Position numbers and translations under genes: made by a program. Shown in pieces: positions 53,138-61,839 of a DNA stretch of 64,000 nt. How positions within the stretch are numbered: the stretch's first letter is position 1; each line of letters opens with the position of its first letter. The notes beneath the pieces were generated by a model, which did no database searches, had not been told where the DNA came from, and saw nothing but the letters and a program-made list of their open reading frames with translations. This DNA comes from an uncultured Eubacteriales bacterium. GTDB taxonomy: Bacteria > Bacillota > Clostridia > UMGS1883 > UMGS1540. Location of the stretch: contig USAP01000001.1 of assembly GCA_900552775.1 (NCBI GenBank), forward strand, positions 12,006-76,005, given 5' to 3'.

Positions 53138-55117
53138 TTATTTAATGAAAACCGTAACCGCGCTCCACGCGTCCGTCTCCGGAAGCGTAACGGTTATACT
53201 TCCGTCACCGTTGTCTTCGGATACCGCAATTCCGCTCCCGTTATACTGAGACATATACGAAAATTCGGTTCCGGCGGTATTTCTTACACGGAGCTTGAGA
53301 TTTTTTGCCTTGCCGACAGTCGCATTTATAACGGTGACGCTCACAAGCTTTCTCTCCTTGTTTTCTCTCGGAAGAACGATTGCCTTTGCGTGCGTTTCCA
53401 AAACGGCGCTGAGACGGCCGGGATTAATATATTCTGCCGTATTTAAAATCTCGCTGCGTCTTTCGCCGCTCATGATTTTACTCCACAGTCCGTCACCGAA
53501 TACTGCCCATTTTCCGCCAAACGGCGTTGTAAATATCACCGCTGCCGCCTCTCCGACGCCGGGCACCTTTTCATTGTCTGTTTGCGCATAGCGCATAATG
53601 GTTTCACAGTCGCTGCCGATTAATGAATATGCGTTTTGAGTTGCCCACGGCAGTCTCCATTTTCTTCCCTCAAAGCCGCGGTTTACCGTATGATCTTCAT
53701 ACACGCAGTTTATGCCGAACGCGCCGACGCGATGCACTTCAATTCCGGGTTCAAAGCCTCTCTGCAGGAGTATTTCAATTGTTTCGGCGTCAGTGATAAC
53801 AGGTTTTCTCATGAAATTTTCAAGCTCTTCGTTTGTCATAAGGCGCGCGCAATCGTTGTGCAGAAAATAGGCGCTCTCCGTATCATGCGAATATGCGGGA
53901 GAAAGTCCGCAAAGCGTAAGCTCAGTTCCGCTGCTCCACGGTTCGTAATTCCAGCCGAAATCCTCTTCCGTTTTTGCAAGATATGCCTTTTCCGGAAGCG
54001 CCAGGACAATGCCTGCCTGCGTTGTCTGTTTTGAACACTCGGCAAGCTTTTCCCAGTAAGGCGCGTGCCGCGCAAACTCGGCGAGCATTTCTCCGTGCCA
54101 TTCCATGGGCTCGTAATCGTTCATCAGCATGGCGTAGCTTGCCGACGTACAGCCCGATGCAAGATAAAGAGTTGTTTCAAGGCAGGTTCCCGCTATTGTT
54201 TTGCCGAACTTTACATCGGGGAGATTTTCAATCTCGGGGCATTTTTCCTCCACAAAGGAAGGCAGCATATGGTTCTGATAATTTATAAGACAAGCCTTTT
54301 CCAAAAAGGCGTTTACGTCATAGTCATCGTATGCGCCGCCGCCCGGACGTGTGCGCGGGGCTTTTCCTGTGGCGTCGCGCATTGCGGAAAACATATGCTC
54401 GTAGCCGTAACCGGTCAATCCGCCGTACGCGCAATACTGCTCTCCGACAGCGCTGTCACCGCATGCGGAATTTACTGTTTTCGAAAACAGATACGCAATC
54501 TCCTTTTGCGACCTGCGCAAAAATCCAATGAATAAAACTCTCACCGCGAGATCGTCGTTTACCGCGCGGACAAGCTCTTCCCTTGAATAATTAAAATTGT
54601 TTTCGGCGTTGAATCTCTTTATGCAATCGTCGCAGAAGCAGCCAAAATCCACCGGCGCATGGTTTGTCCAGCGCAAATCGTCATCAAACCACACACAGTC
54701 GGGTTTTATGGCGGAAACATATATTTTTATTTCCTCCGTTGTGTACTTGCGGAAATAATCGCCGTTTGGGCAGAAGCAATAATTTGCTTTTGTTCCGTCG
54801 GGGCCCGTGAAGCGTGTAGCGGGGGAATTTTCAAATACAAGACCCGAGCAGTCGCAGGAGCGAATATATTCGCCGTGTCCTATGGTGTTGCTTATCTGCA
54901 GGCTTACGCCGACGCCGATTTTACGAAACTTTTCGGCAACCTTTGAAAGCTTTTCCGCAGTTTTTTTATGTTCCTCGATGCTCGGAAAACCGTATTTGCT
55001 CGCAAGCCAAACATCTGTGCACGAGCCGGGGTTTTCCTTTATTTTTTCAATCAAGGCGTCAATAAAATCATCCTTCAGCTGAGTTTCGGAACCGAGTCTC
55101 TGTATAAGAGTAATCAT
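53138..55117 (-). CDS. Putative glycoside hydrolase (beta-galactosidase-like TIM barrel)
   Basis: A 659-residue protein, no signal peptide. The N-terminal ~330 residues look like a TIM-barrel glycosidase: GVGVSLQISNTIGHGEY, KPDCVWFDDDLRWTNH (acidic residues after a beta strand) and FGCFCDDCIKRFN, the last like the Cys-rich segment of GH42-type enzymes. The C-terminus (AVTVFIK end, SVTVINATVGKAKNLKLRVR) is beta-rich. I cannot name the family with certainty. It has its own promoter (55153-55181) and the GH88 gene follows, so both probably serve one uronic-acid-containing glycan. Confidence 0.65.
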   Translation of the reverse strand: MITLIQRLGSETQLKDDFIDALIEKIKENPGSCTDVWLASKYGFPSIEEHKKTAEKLSKVAEKFRKIGVGVSLQISNTIGHGEYIRSCDCSGLVFENSPATRFTGPDGTKANYCFCPNGDYFRKYTTEEIKIYVSAIKPDCVWFDDDLRWTNHAPVDFGCFCDDCIKRFNAENNFNYSREELVRAVNDDLAVRVLFIGFLRRSQKEIAYLFSKTVNSACGDSAVGEQYCAYGGLTGYGYEHMFSAMRDATGKAPRTRPGGGAYDDYDVNAFLEKACLINYQNHMLPSFVEEKCPEIENLPDVKFGKTIAGTCLETTLYLASGCTSASYAMLMNDYEPMEWHGEMLAEFARHAPYWEKLAECSKQTTQAGIVLALPEKAYLAKTEEDFGWNYEPWSSGTELTLCGLSPAYSHDTESAYFLHNDCARLMTNEELENFMRKPVITDAETIEILLQRGFEPGIEVHRVGAFGINCVYEDHTVNRGFEGRKWRLPWATQNAYSLIGSDCETIMRYAQTDNEKVPGVGEAAAVIFTTPFGGKWAVFGDGLWSKIMSGERRSEILNTAEYINPGRLSAVLETHAKAIVLPRENKERKLVSVTVINATVGKAKNLKLRVRNTAGTEFSYMSQYNGSGIAVSEDNGDGSITVTLPETDAWSAVTVFIK

Positions 55118-55152
55118 ATCTGTTTTTCCTCACTTTTTTAGAATATAAGCCA

Positions 55153-55181
55153 AGTATAGCATAACGGAAAAACTATGTCAA
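55153..55181 (-). promoter_or_regulatory. Promoter of the putative glycosidase gene
   Basis: Minus-strand TTGACA (55181-55176), 17-nt spacer, TATACT (55158-55153), 35 nt before the start codon. Confidence 0.82.
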
Positions 55182-55297
55182 TGATTTATACAACGAAAAA
55201 GTTTCGTAGTCTCAGACAGGCGGCGGATTGTACGAAAACAAATTGCGGCTTTTCAAGTTCTTAAGCATAAGTCTTGCGCCGTCCCGCGCAAACGGAT

Positions 55298-56944
55298 TTA
55301 TCCGAAAATAACCGTAACCTCCGTCCCCTCTCCGAGGGTGCTTGTAAGCTTTATTTCCGCGCCGTGATACATTGCGCCGTGCTTTACTATGGAAAGACCG
55401 AGTCCCGTTCCGCCCTCCGCCTTTGAGCGGCTTTTGTCCACTCTGTAAAATCTTTCAAAAACGCGGCTCTGCTGAGACGGAGCAATTCCTATACCGGTAT
55501 CGCGTACCGAAAGCACGGTTTTTCCGTCCTCTTTTTTTACACGGATTTCAACCGTGCCGCCTTCCTTGTTGTACTTTACGGCATTGTCGCAAAGGTTGAA
55601 TATCATTTCATCCAGAATCTTGCGAACCCCGTAAACGCTTATATCTTCGCCGGAAATGCCGATTTTGACATTCTTTTTGTCGGCGCTCATTTTCAGTCTG
55701 CGTGCAACGTCTCTTGAAAGCTCCGTAATATTTACGTTTTCTTTTTCGTAGCATACGCTTTTTTCGTCAAGCTCCGAAATTTTGATTATGTCACTTACAA
55801 GAGATATGAGTCTCTGCGCCTCGGTATAAATTGTCTTTGCAAAATCCGTCACCGTATCCTCCGGCACACCGCCTGCCGAAAGAAGCTCCGCAAATCCGGA
55901 AATGGACGTCAGCGGCGTTTTGAGCTCGTGCGAAACATTTGCCGTAAACTCGCGGCGTATCAACTCGCGGCGGCGGCTCTCCGTCACATCTATTATAACA
56001 ATAACGGCGCCTATGGTTTTATCTCCTTCAAAAACAGGGTTTGCAATAAGATTGTATGTATTTTCCCCGTGAGTCATGGTGTTTTCCGCTCTCTCGCCGC
56101 TAAGTGCCGCATGAACGGTTTTTCTGAAATCGCCAGTGCGGTTCAGAGAAAGCACGGTTCCGTCGTTTTCGTCCGCGTCCAAAAGCTTCAGCGCCGCGCT
56201 GTTGCAGGAGAGAAGCCTGCCGTCGCGGTCGGTAATAAGAAATCCTTCGCTCATGTTTTCGGTGATAAGCTTAAACTCATCCCTGTGTTTTTTCGCCTCG
56301 TTAAGCTGCTTTTTTATGGTTTTCTGCTGATTTAAAATTCTGTGCAGCAGCGGCGTAAGCTCCTCGTATGCGTCCGAATTTTCGGGATGATCCAAATCTA
56401 TTTCGTTTATAGGTTTTATAACGCTTTTTGACACGCGCGACGAAAGCGCGAACGACAAAATAAGCGCCAGAACCAAAACATATATAAGCGGCTGCAAAAG
56501 TCCCAAAACAACCGTCATAACGGTATACTGTGTTGTTGAAATACGCAGCACATTGCCGTTTTCCATGCGGCGCGCATAATAAACCGTTTTTTCCGTAAGC
56601 GTTTTCGAGTATCGCACGCTTGTGCCGCTGCCCTTGAGAAGGGCGTCTTTAACCTCTTCGCGGTCGGCATGGTTATCCATCTCGGCAGGATTTGCGCTTG
56701 TGTCTTCAAGCACCGTTCCGTCCGCTCCTATGAGAGTTATTCGTTTTTCGCCGGAGGAAAAATTCTTAAAAAAGCCTTCCTCATGTTGTGTTACGGCATA
56801 TTCTATGTAGTCTGCCTCGCTCTGCAGCTCTTTTTTTATCTGTCCCTCAAAAAAGCTGAAAAGTATGCCCATTGTAAGAACAAGACTTATTATAAGCACC
56901 AGAACGGATGTTAAAAAAGTGGATTTGAATATCTTGGCAGTCAT
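55298..56944 (-). CDS. phoR: PhoR-like sensor histidine kinase
   Basis: A 548-residue membrane kinase: two N-terminal membrane helices (about residues 8-30 and 140-165) bracketing an extracellular domain, a HAMP-like linker, PAS (GFLITDRDGRLLSCNSAALK), H-box REFTANVSHELKTPLTSI with the phospho-acceptor His, N-box FNLCDNAVKYN, and G-boxes RDTGIGI and GGTGLGLSIVKH. Next to phoB and pst genes it is the phosphate sensor. Starts 17 nt after the response regulator stop. Confidence 0.92.
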   Translation of the reverse strand: MTAKIFKSTFLTSVLVLIISLVLTMGILFSFFEGQIKKELQSEADYIEYAVTQHEEGFFKNFSSGEKRITLIGADGTVLEDTSANPAEMDNHADREEVKDALLKGSGTSVRYSKTLTEKTVYYARRMENGNVLRISTTQYTVMTVVLGLLQPLIYVLVLALILSFALSSRVSKSVIKPINEIDLDHPENSDAYEELTPLLHRILNQQKTIKKQLNEAKKHRDEFKLITENMSEGFLITDRDGRLLSCNSAALKLLDADENDGTVLSLNRTGDFRKTVHAALSGERAENTMTHGENTYNLIANPVFEGDKTIGAVIVIIDVTESRRRELIRREFTANVSHELKTPLTSISGFAELLSAGGVPEDTVTDFAKTIYTEAQRLISLVSDIIKISELDEKSVCYEKENVNITELSRDVARRLKMSADKKNVKIGISGEDISVYGVRKILDEMIFNLCDNAVKYNKEGGTVEIRVKKEDGKTVLSVRDTGIGIAPSQQSRVFERFYRVDKSRSKAEGGTGLGLSIVKHGAMYHGAEIKLTSTLGEGTEVTVIFG

Positions 56945-56961
56945 CTCGTCACCTCATTTTA

Positions 56962-57633
56962 TTAATCATCGCTGAGCTTGTATCCCACGTTTTTCACGGT
57001 TTTGATAAGCTCGCCGGCGTCGCCGAGTTTTACGCGCAGCTTTCTTATGTGCACATCAAGCGTTCTCGACTCGTCGTAAAACTCTCCCCATACTTTAGAA
57101 AGCAGCATATCGCGCGTGCAAACCGCGCCGTGCGCATTTAAAAGTTCATAGAGCAGAGTATATTCTTTAAACGAAAGCGAAATTTCTTCTCCCCGCACCT
57201 TAACCGTATGCTTTGAAGGATTTACCGAAAGTATCCCTACCTTGTACTCTTCATTTTTTTCCGTGTTTCTGCCCACACGTCTTAAAAGCGCCTTCACTCT
57301 CGAAATAAGCTCAATCATTCCGAAAGGCTTTGATATATAGTCGTCCGCGCCCATATCAAGTCCCGTAACTTTATCATATTCGCTTCCTTTTGCCGTCAGC
57401 ATAATTACGGGCAAATCCTCTGTTTCCGCCGCAGAGCGCAGTCTTTTCAGAATAGAAAGCCCGTCCTCTTCCGGCAGCATTATATCGAGCATAACAAGCT
57501 CCGGAACACACTCACGCACCGCCGCCCAAAATTCCGATGGCAGAGCAAAGCCGCGCACTTCAAATCCTTCTTTTGAAAGCGCGTAGCATACAAGCTTTCT
57601 TATATTGTCATCATCTTCAACAAAATATATCAT
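56962..57633 (-). CDS. phoB: PhoB/PhoP-like response regulator
   Basis: A 223-residue OmpR-type regulator: receiver with FVEDDDNIR, phospho-acceptor LVMLDIMLPEEDG and PVIMLTAKG, KPFGMIEL; winged-helix output with SFKEYTLLYELL and DESRTLDVHIRKLRVKLG. ATG at 57633 follows CGGAGG by ~8 nt; the longer frame is not supported. It likely activates the pst operon through repeats upstream of pstS. Confidence 0.93.
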   Translation of the reverse strand: MIYFVEDDDNIRKLVCYALSKEGFEVRGFALPSEFWAAVRECVPELVMLDIMLPEEDGLSILKRLRSAAETEDLPVIMLTAKGSEYDKVTGLDMGADDYISKPFGMIELISRVKALLRRVGRNTEKNEEYKVGILSVNPSKHTVKVRGEEISLSFKEYTLLYELLNAHGAVCTRDMLLSKVWGEFYDESRTLDVHIRKLRVKLGDAGELIKTVKNVGYKLSDD

Positions 57634-57683
57634 GCTAAAGCACCTCCGTATGAAATTTATTCTATCACAAAAAGAGAAAACAA

Positions 57684-58337
57684 TCAACCGTCAATTTCCG
57701 CATGCTCTCCCGTAATTGAATAAATAACCCATTCTGCAATATTTTCGGCATGGTCTCCGATGCGTTCGAAATACTTTGCTATCATAAGCAAATCTATAAG
57801 CGCTTCCGCATTGTCCGTTTCGTCTTTGACGGCGGAAATGAGCTCGTTTTTAACTTCTTCGAAAAGTCCGTCCACAACATCGTCGTGCTTTATAACGCTT
57901 TCTGCCGCCGAAACATCCTTTTTGACAAAGGATTCTATGCTTTCCGTAACCATCTTTATTGTGGCGCGCGCCATATCGGCTATATGCACCTTGCTGCCTA
58001 TGCCGCTTTTCGTAACAAAACCGGCTATTTCCGCAATGTCGGAAGCCTGATCGCCTATTCTCTCCATATCCGAAATCATTTTAAGCGCTGAAGAAACCGT
58101 GCGCAAATCCTTTGCCACAGGCTGCTGGCAAAGCAAAAGCCTCATGCAGAGGTCTTCTATGTCACGTTCCTTTCCGTCTATCTGTCTGTCGGTTTCAATT
58201 ATATTTTCTTTCAGACTTTCGTCTCCTTCGGCTAAATATTTTGCCGCCGCAGAAATTGCTTCCTCGCACAGCGCGCCCATAATAATAAGCTCGTCATTAA
58301 GTCTCAGAAGCTGTCCGTCAAAACGATTTCTCATCAT
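57684..58337 (-). CDS. phoU: Phosphate signalling protein PhoU
   Basis: A 217-residue PhoU with two three-helix repeats, each carrying a metal-binding motif ([20 protein letters not shown] and [17 protein letters not shown]). It links PstSCAB transport activity to PhoR. Its start overlaps the pstB stop by 4 nt. Confidence 0.94.
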   Translation of the reverse strand: MMRNRFDGQLLRLNDELIIMGALCEEAISAAAKYLAEGDESLKENIIETDRQIDGKERDIEDLCMRLLLCQQPVAKDLRTVSSALKMISDMERIGDQASDIAEIAGFVTKSGIGSKVHIADMARATIKMVTESIESFVKKDVSAAESVIKHDDVVDGLFEEVKNELISAVKDETDNAEALIDLLMIAKYFERIGDHAENIAEWVIYSITGEHAEIDG

Positions 58338-59086
58338 CCGAACCTCCCCGTTATATAATCCTCCGTTCGCTTGTCACGCGGAGCCGAAAACATTTTTTCC
58401 GTATCGTCATACTCAACTATTTCACCAAGCAGGAAAAATGCCGTTTTATCTGCCACGCGCACCGCCTGCTGCATGTTGTGAGTAACCATAATAATCGTAT
58501 ATTTTTCGCGAAGTTCCATTGCCAGATCTTCTATTTTCGATGTTGAAATAGGGTCAAGGGCTGAAGTGGGCTCGTCCATAAGAAGCACTTCGGGCTCCAC
58601 CGCCAGCGCACGCGCTATACAAAGCCTCTGCTGCTGACCGCCGCTCATTGAAAGGGCGCTCTTTTTAAGTCTGTCCTTGCACTCATCCCATATTGCCGCC
58701 TGTTTTAATGCGCGCTCCACAATTTCCTCAAGCTTTATGCGCGAACGGATTCCGTGTATTCTCGGACCGTATGCAACATTGTCAAAAATGCTCATCGGAA
58801 AGGGGTTCGGCTTCTGAAACACCATGCCCACGCGCTTGCGCAGCACGGTATCGTCTATATCTTTAAATATATTCACGCCGTCCAGTGTAACAAGTCCTTC
58901 CGTACGGCAGCCTTCAACCAAATCGTTCATTCTGTTCAGCGTCTTCAAAAAAGTTGATTTTCCGCACCCCGAAGGCCCTATAAGCGCGGTTATTTTATTT
59001 TTGGGAATCGAAATATTTATGTCTTTTAACGCATGGTTTTCGTTGTACCAAAGGTTTAAGCCTTCGACTTTAATTATATCGCTCAT
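58334..59086 (-). CDS. pstB: Phosphate ABC transporter ATP-binding protein
   Basis: A 250-residue PstB: Walker [20 protein letters not shown], signature [17 protein letters not shown], Walker [15 protein letters not shown]-loop VTHNMQQA. Energises phosphate uptake. It overlaps pstA by 4 nt. Confidence 0.96.
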   Translation of the reverse strand: MSDIIKVEGLNLWYNENHALKDINISIPKNKITALIGPSGCGKSTFLKTLNRMNDLVEGCRTEGLVTLDGVNIFKDIDDTVLRKRVGMVFQKPNPFPMSIFDNVAYGPRIHGIRSRIKLEEIVERALKQAAIWDECKDRLKKSALSMSGGQQQRLCIARALAVEPEVLLMDEPTSALDPISTSKIEDLAMELREKYTIIMVTHNMQQAVRVADKTAFFLLGEIVEYDDTEKMFSAPRDKRTEDYITGRFG

Positions 59087-59949
59087 TCCGATTTTCCTTT
59101 CTGTAATTTTTTTGCGGCCAATCTTGCCGAAATATTTATGGCAAGAGTGATTGAAAGCAGTATCGCCGCAATTGCAAAAGCTATGTCAAATTCTCCGCGC
59201 TCTTTTGCGTACATGTAAAGCGCAACCGTGAGCGTGGAACCCGCACGGCCGGGCATCGGGGCTTCGAAGAGACCTATTATCTCGTTTGCCATACCTGCCG
59301 TAAAAAGAAGCGCCGCACTTTCACCCACAACTCTTCCGATTGACAGAATACACCCCGTGACAATTCCGTCCACGGCAGACGGCAGCACGGCTGTGCGAAT
59401 CATATACCATTTTCCGCATCCGAGTGCGAGTGCGCCCTCCCTGTAGCTTTGAGGAACGGTTTTAAGGCTTTCCTGAACCGTTCGTATGACCGTCGGAAGG
59501 GTCATAACCGCAAGTGTTGCGGCACCGGCAACAAGACTTGTGCCGAGGGAAAAGAACCGCACAAATATAAGCATTCCTGCAAGACCGTATATAATAGACG
59601 GTATACCGGCAAGCGTTTCGGTTGCAAGCTCCACGAGTGCAACCGCTTTCTTGTTTTTTGCATATTCTGTGAGGTATATCGCCGCACCTATGCCTAACGG
59701 CAGCACCAAAATGAGCGTCATAAGTATTATGTAAAGCGTATTTAAAATATTGGGAAGTATGCCCACCGTTTCTTTAACAAGACTCGGCTTTGTGCTCAAA
59801 AAGCTCCACGTAATATGAGGCAGACCGCGCAAGAGAATATATCCTATAAGAAATATAAGCAGCGCCGCCGTAAGCCCCGCCGCCGTATACATCAAAATGT
59901 TGAACACGCAATCTTTCGCTTTTCTTCCGCCGGATATTTTGTTTTTCAT
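59083..59949 (-). CDS. pstA: Phosphate ABC transporter permease PstA
   Basis: A 288-residue permease with about six membrane helices and the EAA-type loop ([20 protein letters not shown]). The ATG at 59949 has AGAGG 8 nt upstream; a GTG three codons earlier overlapping the pstC stop (GTGA) is an alternative. It partners with PstC. Confidence 0.94.
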   Translation of the reverse strand: MKNKISGGRKAKDCVFNILMYTAAGLTAALLIFLIGYILLRGLPHITWSFLSTKPSLVKETVGILPNILNTLYIILMTLILVLPLGIGAAIYLTEYAKNKKAVALVELATETLAGIPSIIYGLAGMLIFVRFFSLGTSLVAGAATLAVMTLPTVIRTVQESLKTVPQSYREGALALGCGKWYMIRTAVLPSAVDGIVTGCILSIGRVVGESAALLFTAGMANEIIGLFEAPMPGRAGSTLTVALYMYAKERGEFDIAFAIAAILLSITLAINISARLAAKKLQKGKSE

Positions 59950-59954
59950 TGCGC

Positions 59955-60809
59955 TCACCTCTTTTTCAACGCGTTTAATATGATATTAATTATAAGAATA
60001 AAAACGAAAAGCACCAGTGCCACGGAAAAAAGTGCCTGCCTCTGAAGTCCCGATGAATAAGACATTTCCGAAGCCACGGCGGTTGTTAAAAAACGTACGC
60101 TTTTAAAAAGCTTCGGCATATTCGAGACATTGCCCGAAACCATCATAACCGCCATTGCCTCGCCTATTGCACGCCCCGTTCCGAGCACCGCAGAGGCAAA
60201 TATTCCGCTTTTTGCCGCCGGGAGAATTACGCGGAAAATCGTTTCGTTGCGCGTTGCTCCGAGAGCCAGAGAGCCTTCCTCGTATTCCCTCGGTACGGCT
60301 TTTATCGCCGTTTCCGAAACGCTTATAACAGACGGCAGAATCATAATTGCCAGCACCAGTATCGCCGCAAAAAGACTCGCCCCGTCGGGCAAGCCGAAAA
60401 CATTTCTCACTGCCGGCACCAAAACTATCATACCAACCAGGCCGTAAACCACCGAGGGTATTCCCGAGAGCAGATTTACAGCCTCCGAAAGGGCGGCGGC
60501 TATCGGGCGCGGAGCAGCTTTTGCCATATATGCCGCGCAGAGAATGCCCATCGGCACTCCCAAAACAACAGCGCCCAGAGTTCCGTATACGGAGGAAAGA
60601 ATAAAAGGCAGTATTCCGTATGCCGGTTCCGCTCCGGTGGGATTCCACTCCTTGCCGAGAATGAATTTTAAAAATCCTATTTCGCGTATTGCCGGTATTC
60701 CCGAAAGGCACAGAAAGAGCGTTATTGCCGCCGCGAATGCGAGCGCCGCAAGACCGCATACGGTGAATACGGCACTCATTGTTTTTTCCAAAGCATGTGA
60801 CTTTTTCAT
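59955..60809 (-). CDS. pstC: Phosphate ABC transporter permease PstC
   Basis: A 284-residue permease with about six membrane helices; KAVPREYEEGSLALGATRNE is the ATPase-contact loop and GIPSVVYGLVGM is a typical PstC segment. It lies 13 nt after pstS. Confidence 0.94.
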   Translation of the reverse strand: MKKSHALEKTMSAVFTVCGLAALAFAAAITLFLCLSGIPAIREIGFLKFILGKEWNPTGAEPAYGILPFILSSVYGTLGAVVLGVPMGILCAAYMAKAAPRPIAAALSEAVNLLSGIPSVVYGLVGMIVLVPAVRNVFGLPDGASLFAAILVLAIMILPSVISVSETAIKAVPREYEEGSLALGATRNETIFRVILPAAKSGIFASAVLGTGRAIGEAMAVMMVSGNVSNMPKLFKSVRFLTTAVASEMSYSSGLQRQALFSVALVLFVFILIINIILNALKKR

Positions 60810-60822
60810 TACACATCATTCC

Positions 60823-61668
60823 TTATTTGATAACCGGGATTGCGCCTGCTTTTTCAATAAGACTGTCTGCCGCAGAGCTTGTTGCAAAGTCGAAGAACTT
60901 CTGTGCCTCCGCGCTGAGCGCCGTACCCTTGCGTGTTACCAAAACAAAATTTCTCTGAATCTTATATGTTTTATCCTGAATTGTCTCTTTTGAAGGTTTA
61001 ACTCCTTCAACGCTCAAAACTTTTATCGTATCTTTAACCGCTGCCAGTGAAGCGTAGCCGATTGCATTGGGGTTGCCTGAAACTGTCTGAATAACATCGC
61101 CCGTTGATGTGAGCTCCTGGCTGTATTTGCATTTGTCCTTTGTGCCGGTGATAGACTCAAAGCCGTCTCTTGTGCCCGATGCCGCTTCTCTTCCTATCGG
61201 AACTATCGGTTTGTCTTCGCCGCCGACTTCTTTCCAGTTTGTAATTTCACCCGTGTAAATCTTGCCTATCTGCTCAACACTCAAATCCTCCACGGTGTTT
61301 TCCGGGTTTACTATAATTGCGATACCGTCGATTGCAACAACAGTTTCTTCGAGGTTCTGCTTTTCGTCATCTTTTAAGTCGCGGCTTGAAAGACCGATGT
61401 CGCATCTGCCTTCGGAAACCGCCTGAATGCCGGAACCCGAACCTGTGGGATTGTAAGTTACCTTAACATTTTTGTTTTCATCCATGTAAGCTTCGCTCAA
61501 ATAGCCTATTACCTTCTCCATCGATGTAGAACCGTCTGTCGATACCGTTGCCTGTGTGCCGGAAGGCGCTGCCGTCTGCCGGGCCGTGTCTCCTCCGGTT
61601 GAGCCGCATCCGCTCAGCATACCTACCGCAAGCGCTGCCGCCAAAACTGTTTTCATGATTTTCTTCAT
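60823..61668 (-). CDS. pstS: Phosphate-binding lipoprotein PstS
   Basis: A 281-residue substrate-binding protein with lipoprotein signal (TVLAAALAVGMLSGC, lipobox LSGC) and phosphate-site motifs GSTSMEKVIG, NPTGSGSGIQAV and REAASGTRDGF. Anchored outside the membrane. ATG at 61668 has AAGGAGAG 8 nt upstream and is preferred to a GTG three codons earlier. First gene of the pst operon. Confidence 0.95.
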   Translation of the reverse strand: MKKIMKTVLAAALAVGMLSGCGSTGGDTARQTAAPSGTQATVSTDGSTSMEKVIGYLSEAYMDENKNVKVTYNPTGSGSGIQAVSEGRCDIGLSSRDLKDDEKQNLEETVVAIDGIAIIVNPENTVEDLSVEQIGKIYTGEITNWKEVGGEDKPIVPIGREAASGTRDGFESITGTKDKCKYSQELTSTGDVIQTVSGNPNAIGYASLAAVKDTIKVLSVEGVKPSKETIQDKTYKIQRNFVLVTRKGTALSAEAQKFFDFATSSAADSLIEKAGAIPVIK

Positions 61669-61713
61669 CAAAATCACTCTCCTTAAAAATTCCTTTTATT
61701 TTTTACATTTTTG

Positions 61714-61758
61714 ATTATACTGCTTTCAATGTTAATTCCGAAAGCTTCTTTTTGTTAA
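61714..61758 (-). promoter_or_regulatory. pstS promoter with possible Pho box
   Basis: Minus-strand TATAAT (61719-61714) has no good -35. TTAACA occurs at 61735-61730 and 61758-61753, 23 nt apart (close to two 11-bp repeats), as in Gram-positive PhoP/PhoB boxes that replace the -35. Activation by the response regulator encoded downstream is likely. Confidence 0.5.
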
Positions 61759-61780
61759 TTCTAAGTAAATAAAGAGAAAA

Positions 61781-61827
61781 ATTAAAAACAGTGCAGCAAA
61801 AATGCTTTTTGCTGCACTGTTTTTAAT
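61781..61827 (-). terminator. Strong terminator after the EF-G-like gene
   Basis: A 22-bp perfect stem, 61781-61802 with 61806-61827, loop TGC, with A/T tracts at its base so that it could work on either strand. It lies 12 nt after the EF-G-like stop codon and insulates the pst operon. Confidence 0.9.
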
Positions 61828-61839
61828 ATCAATATAAAT

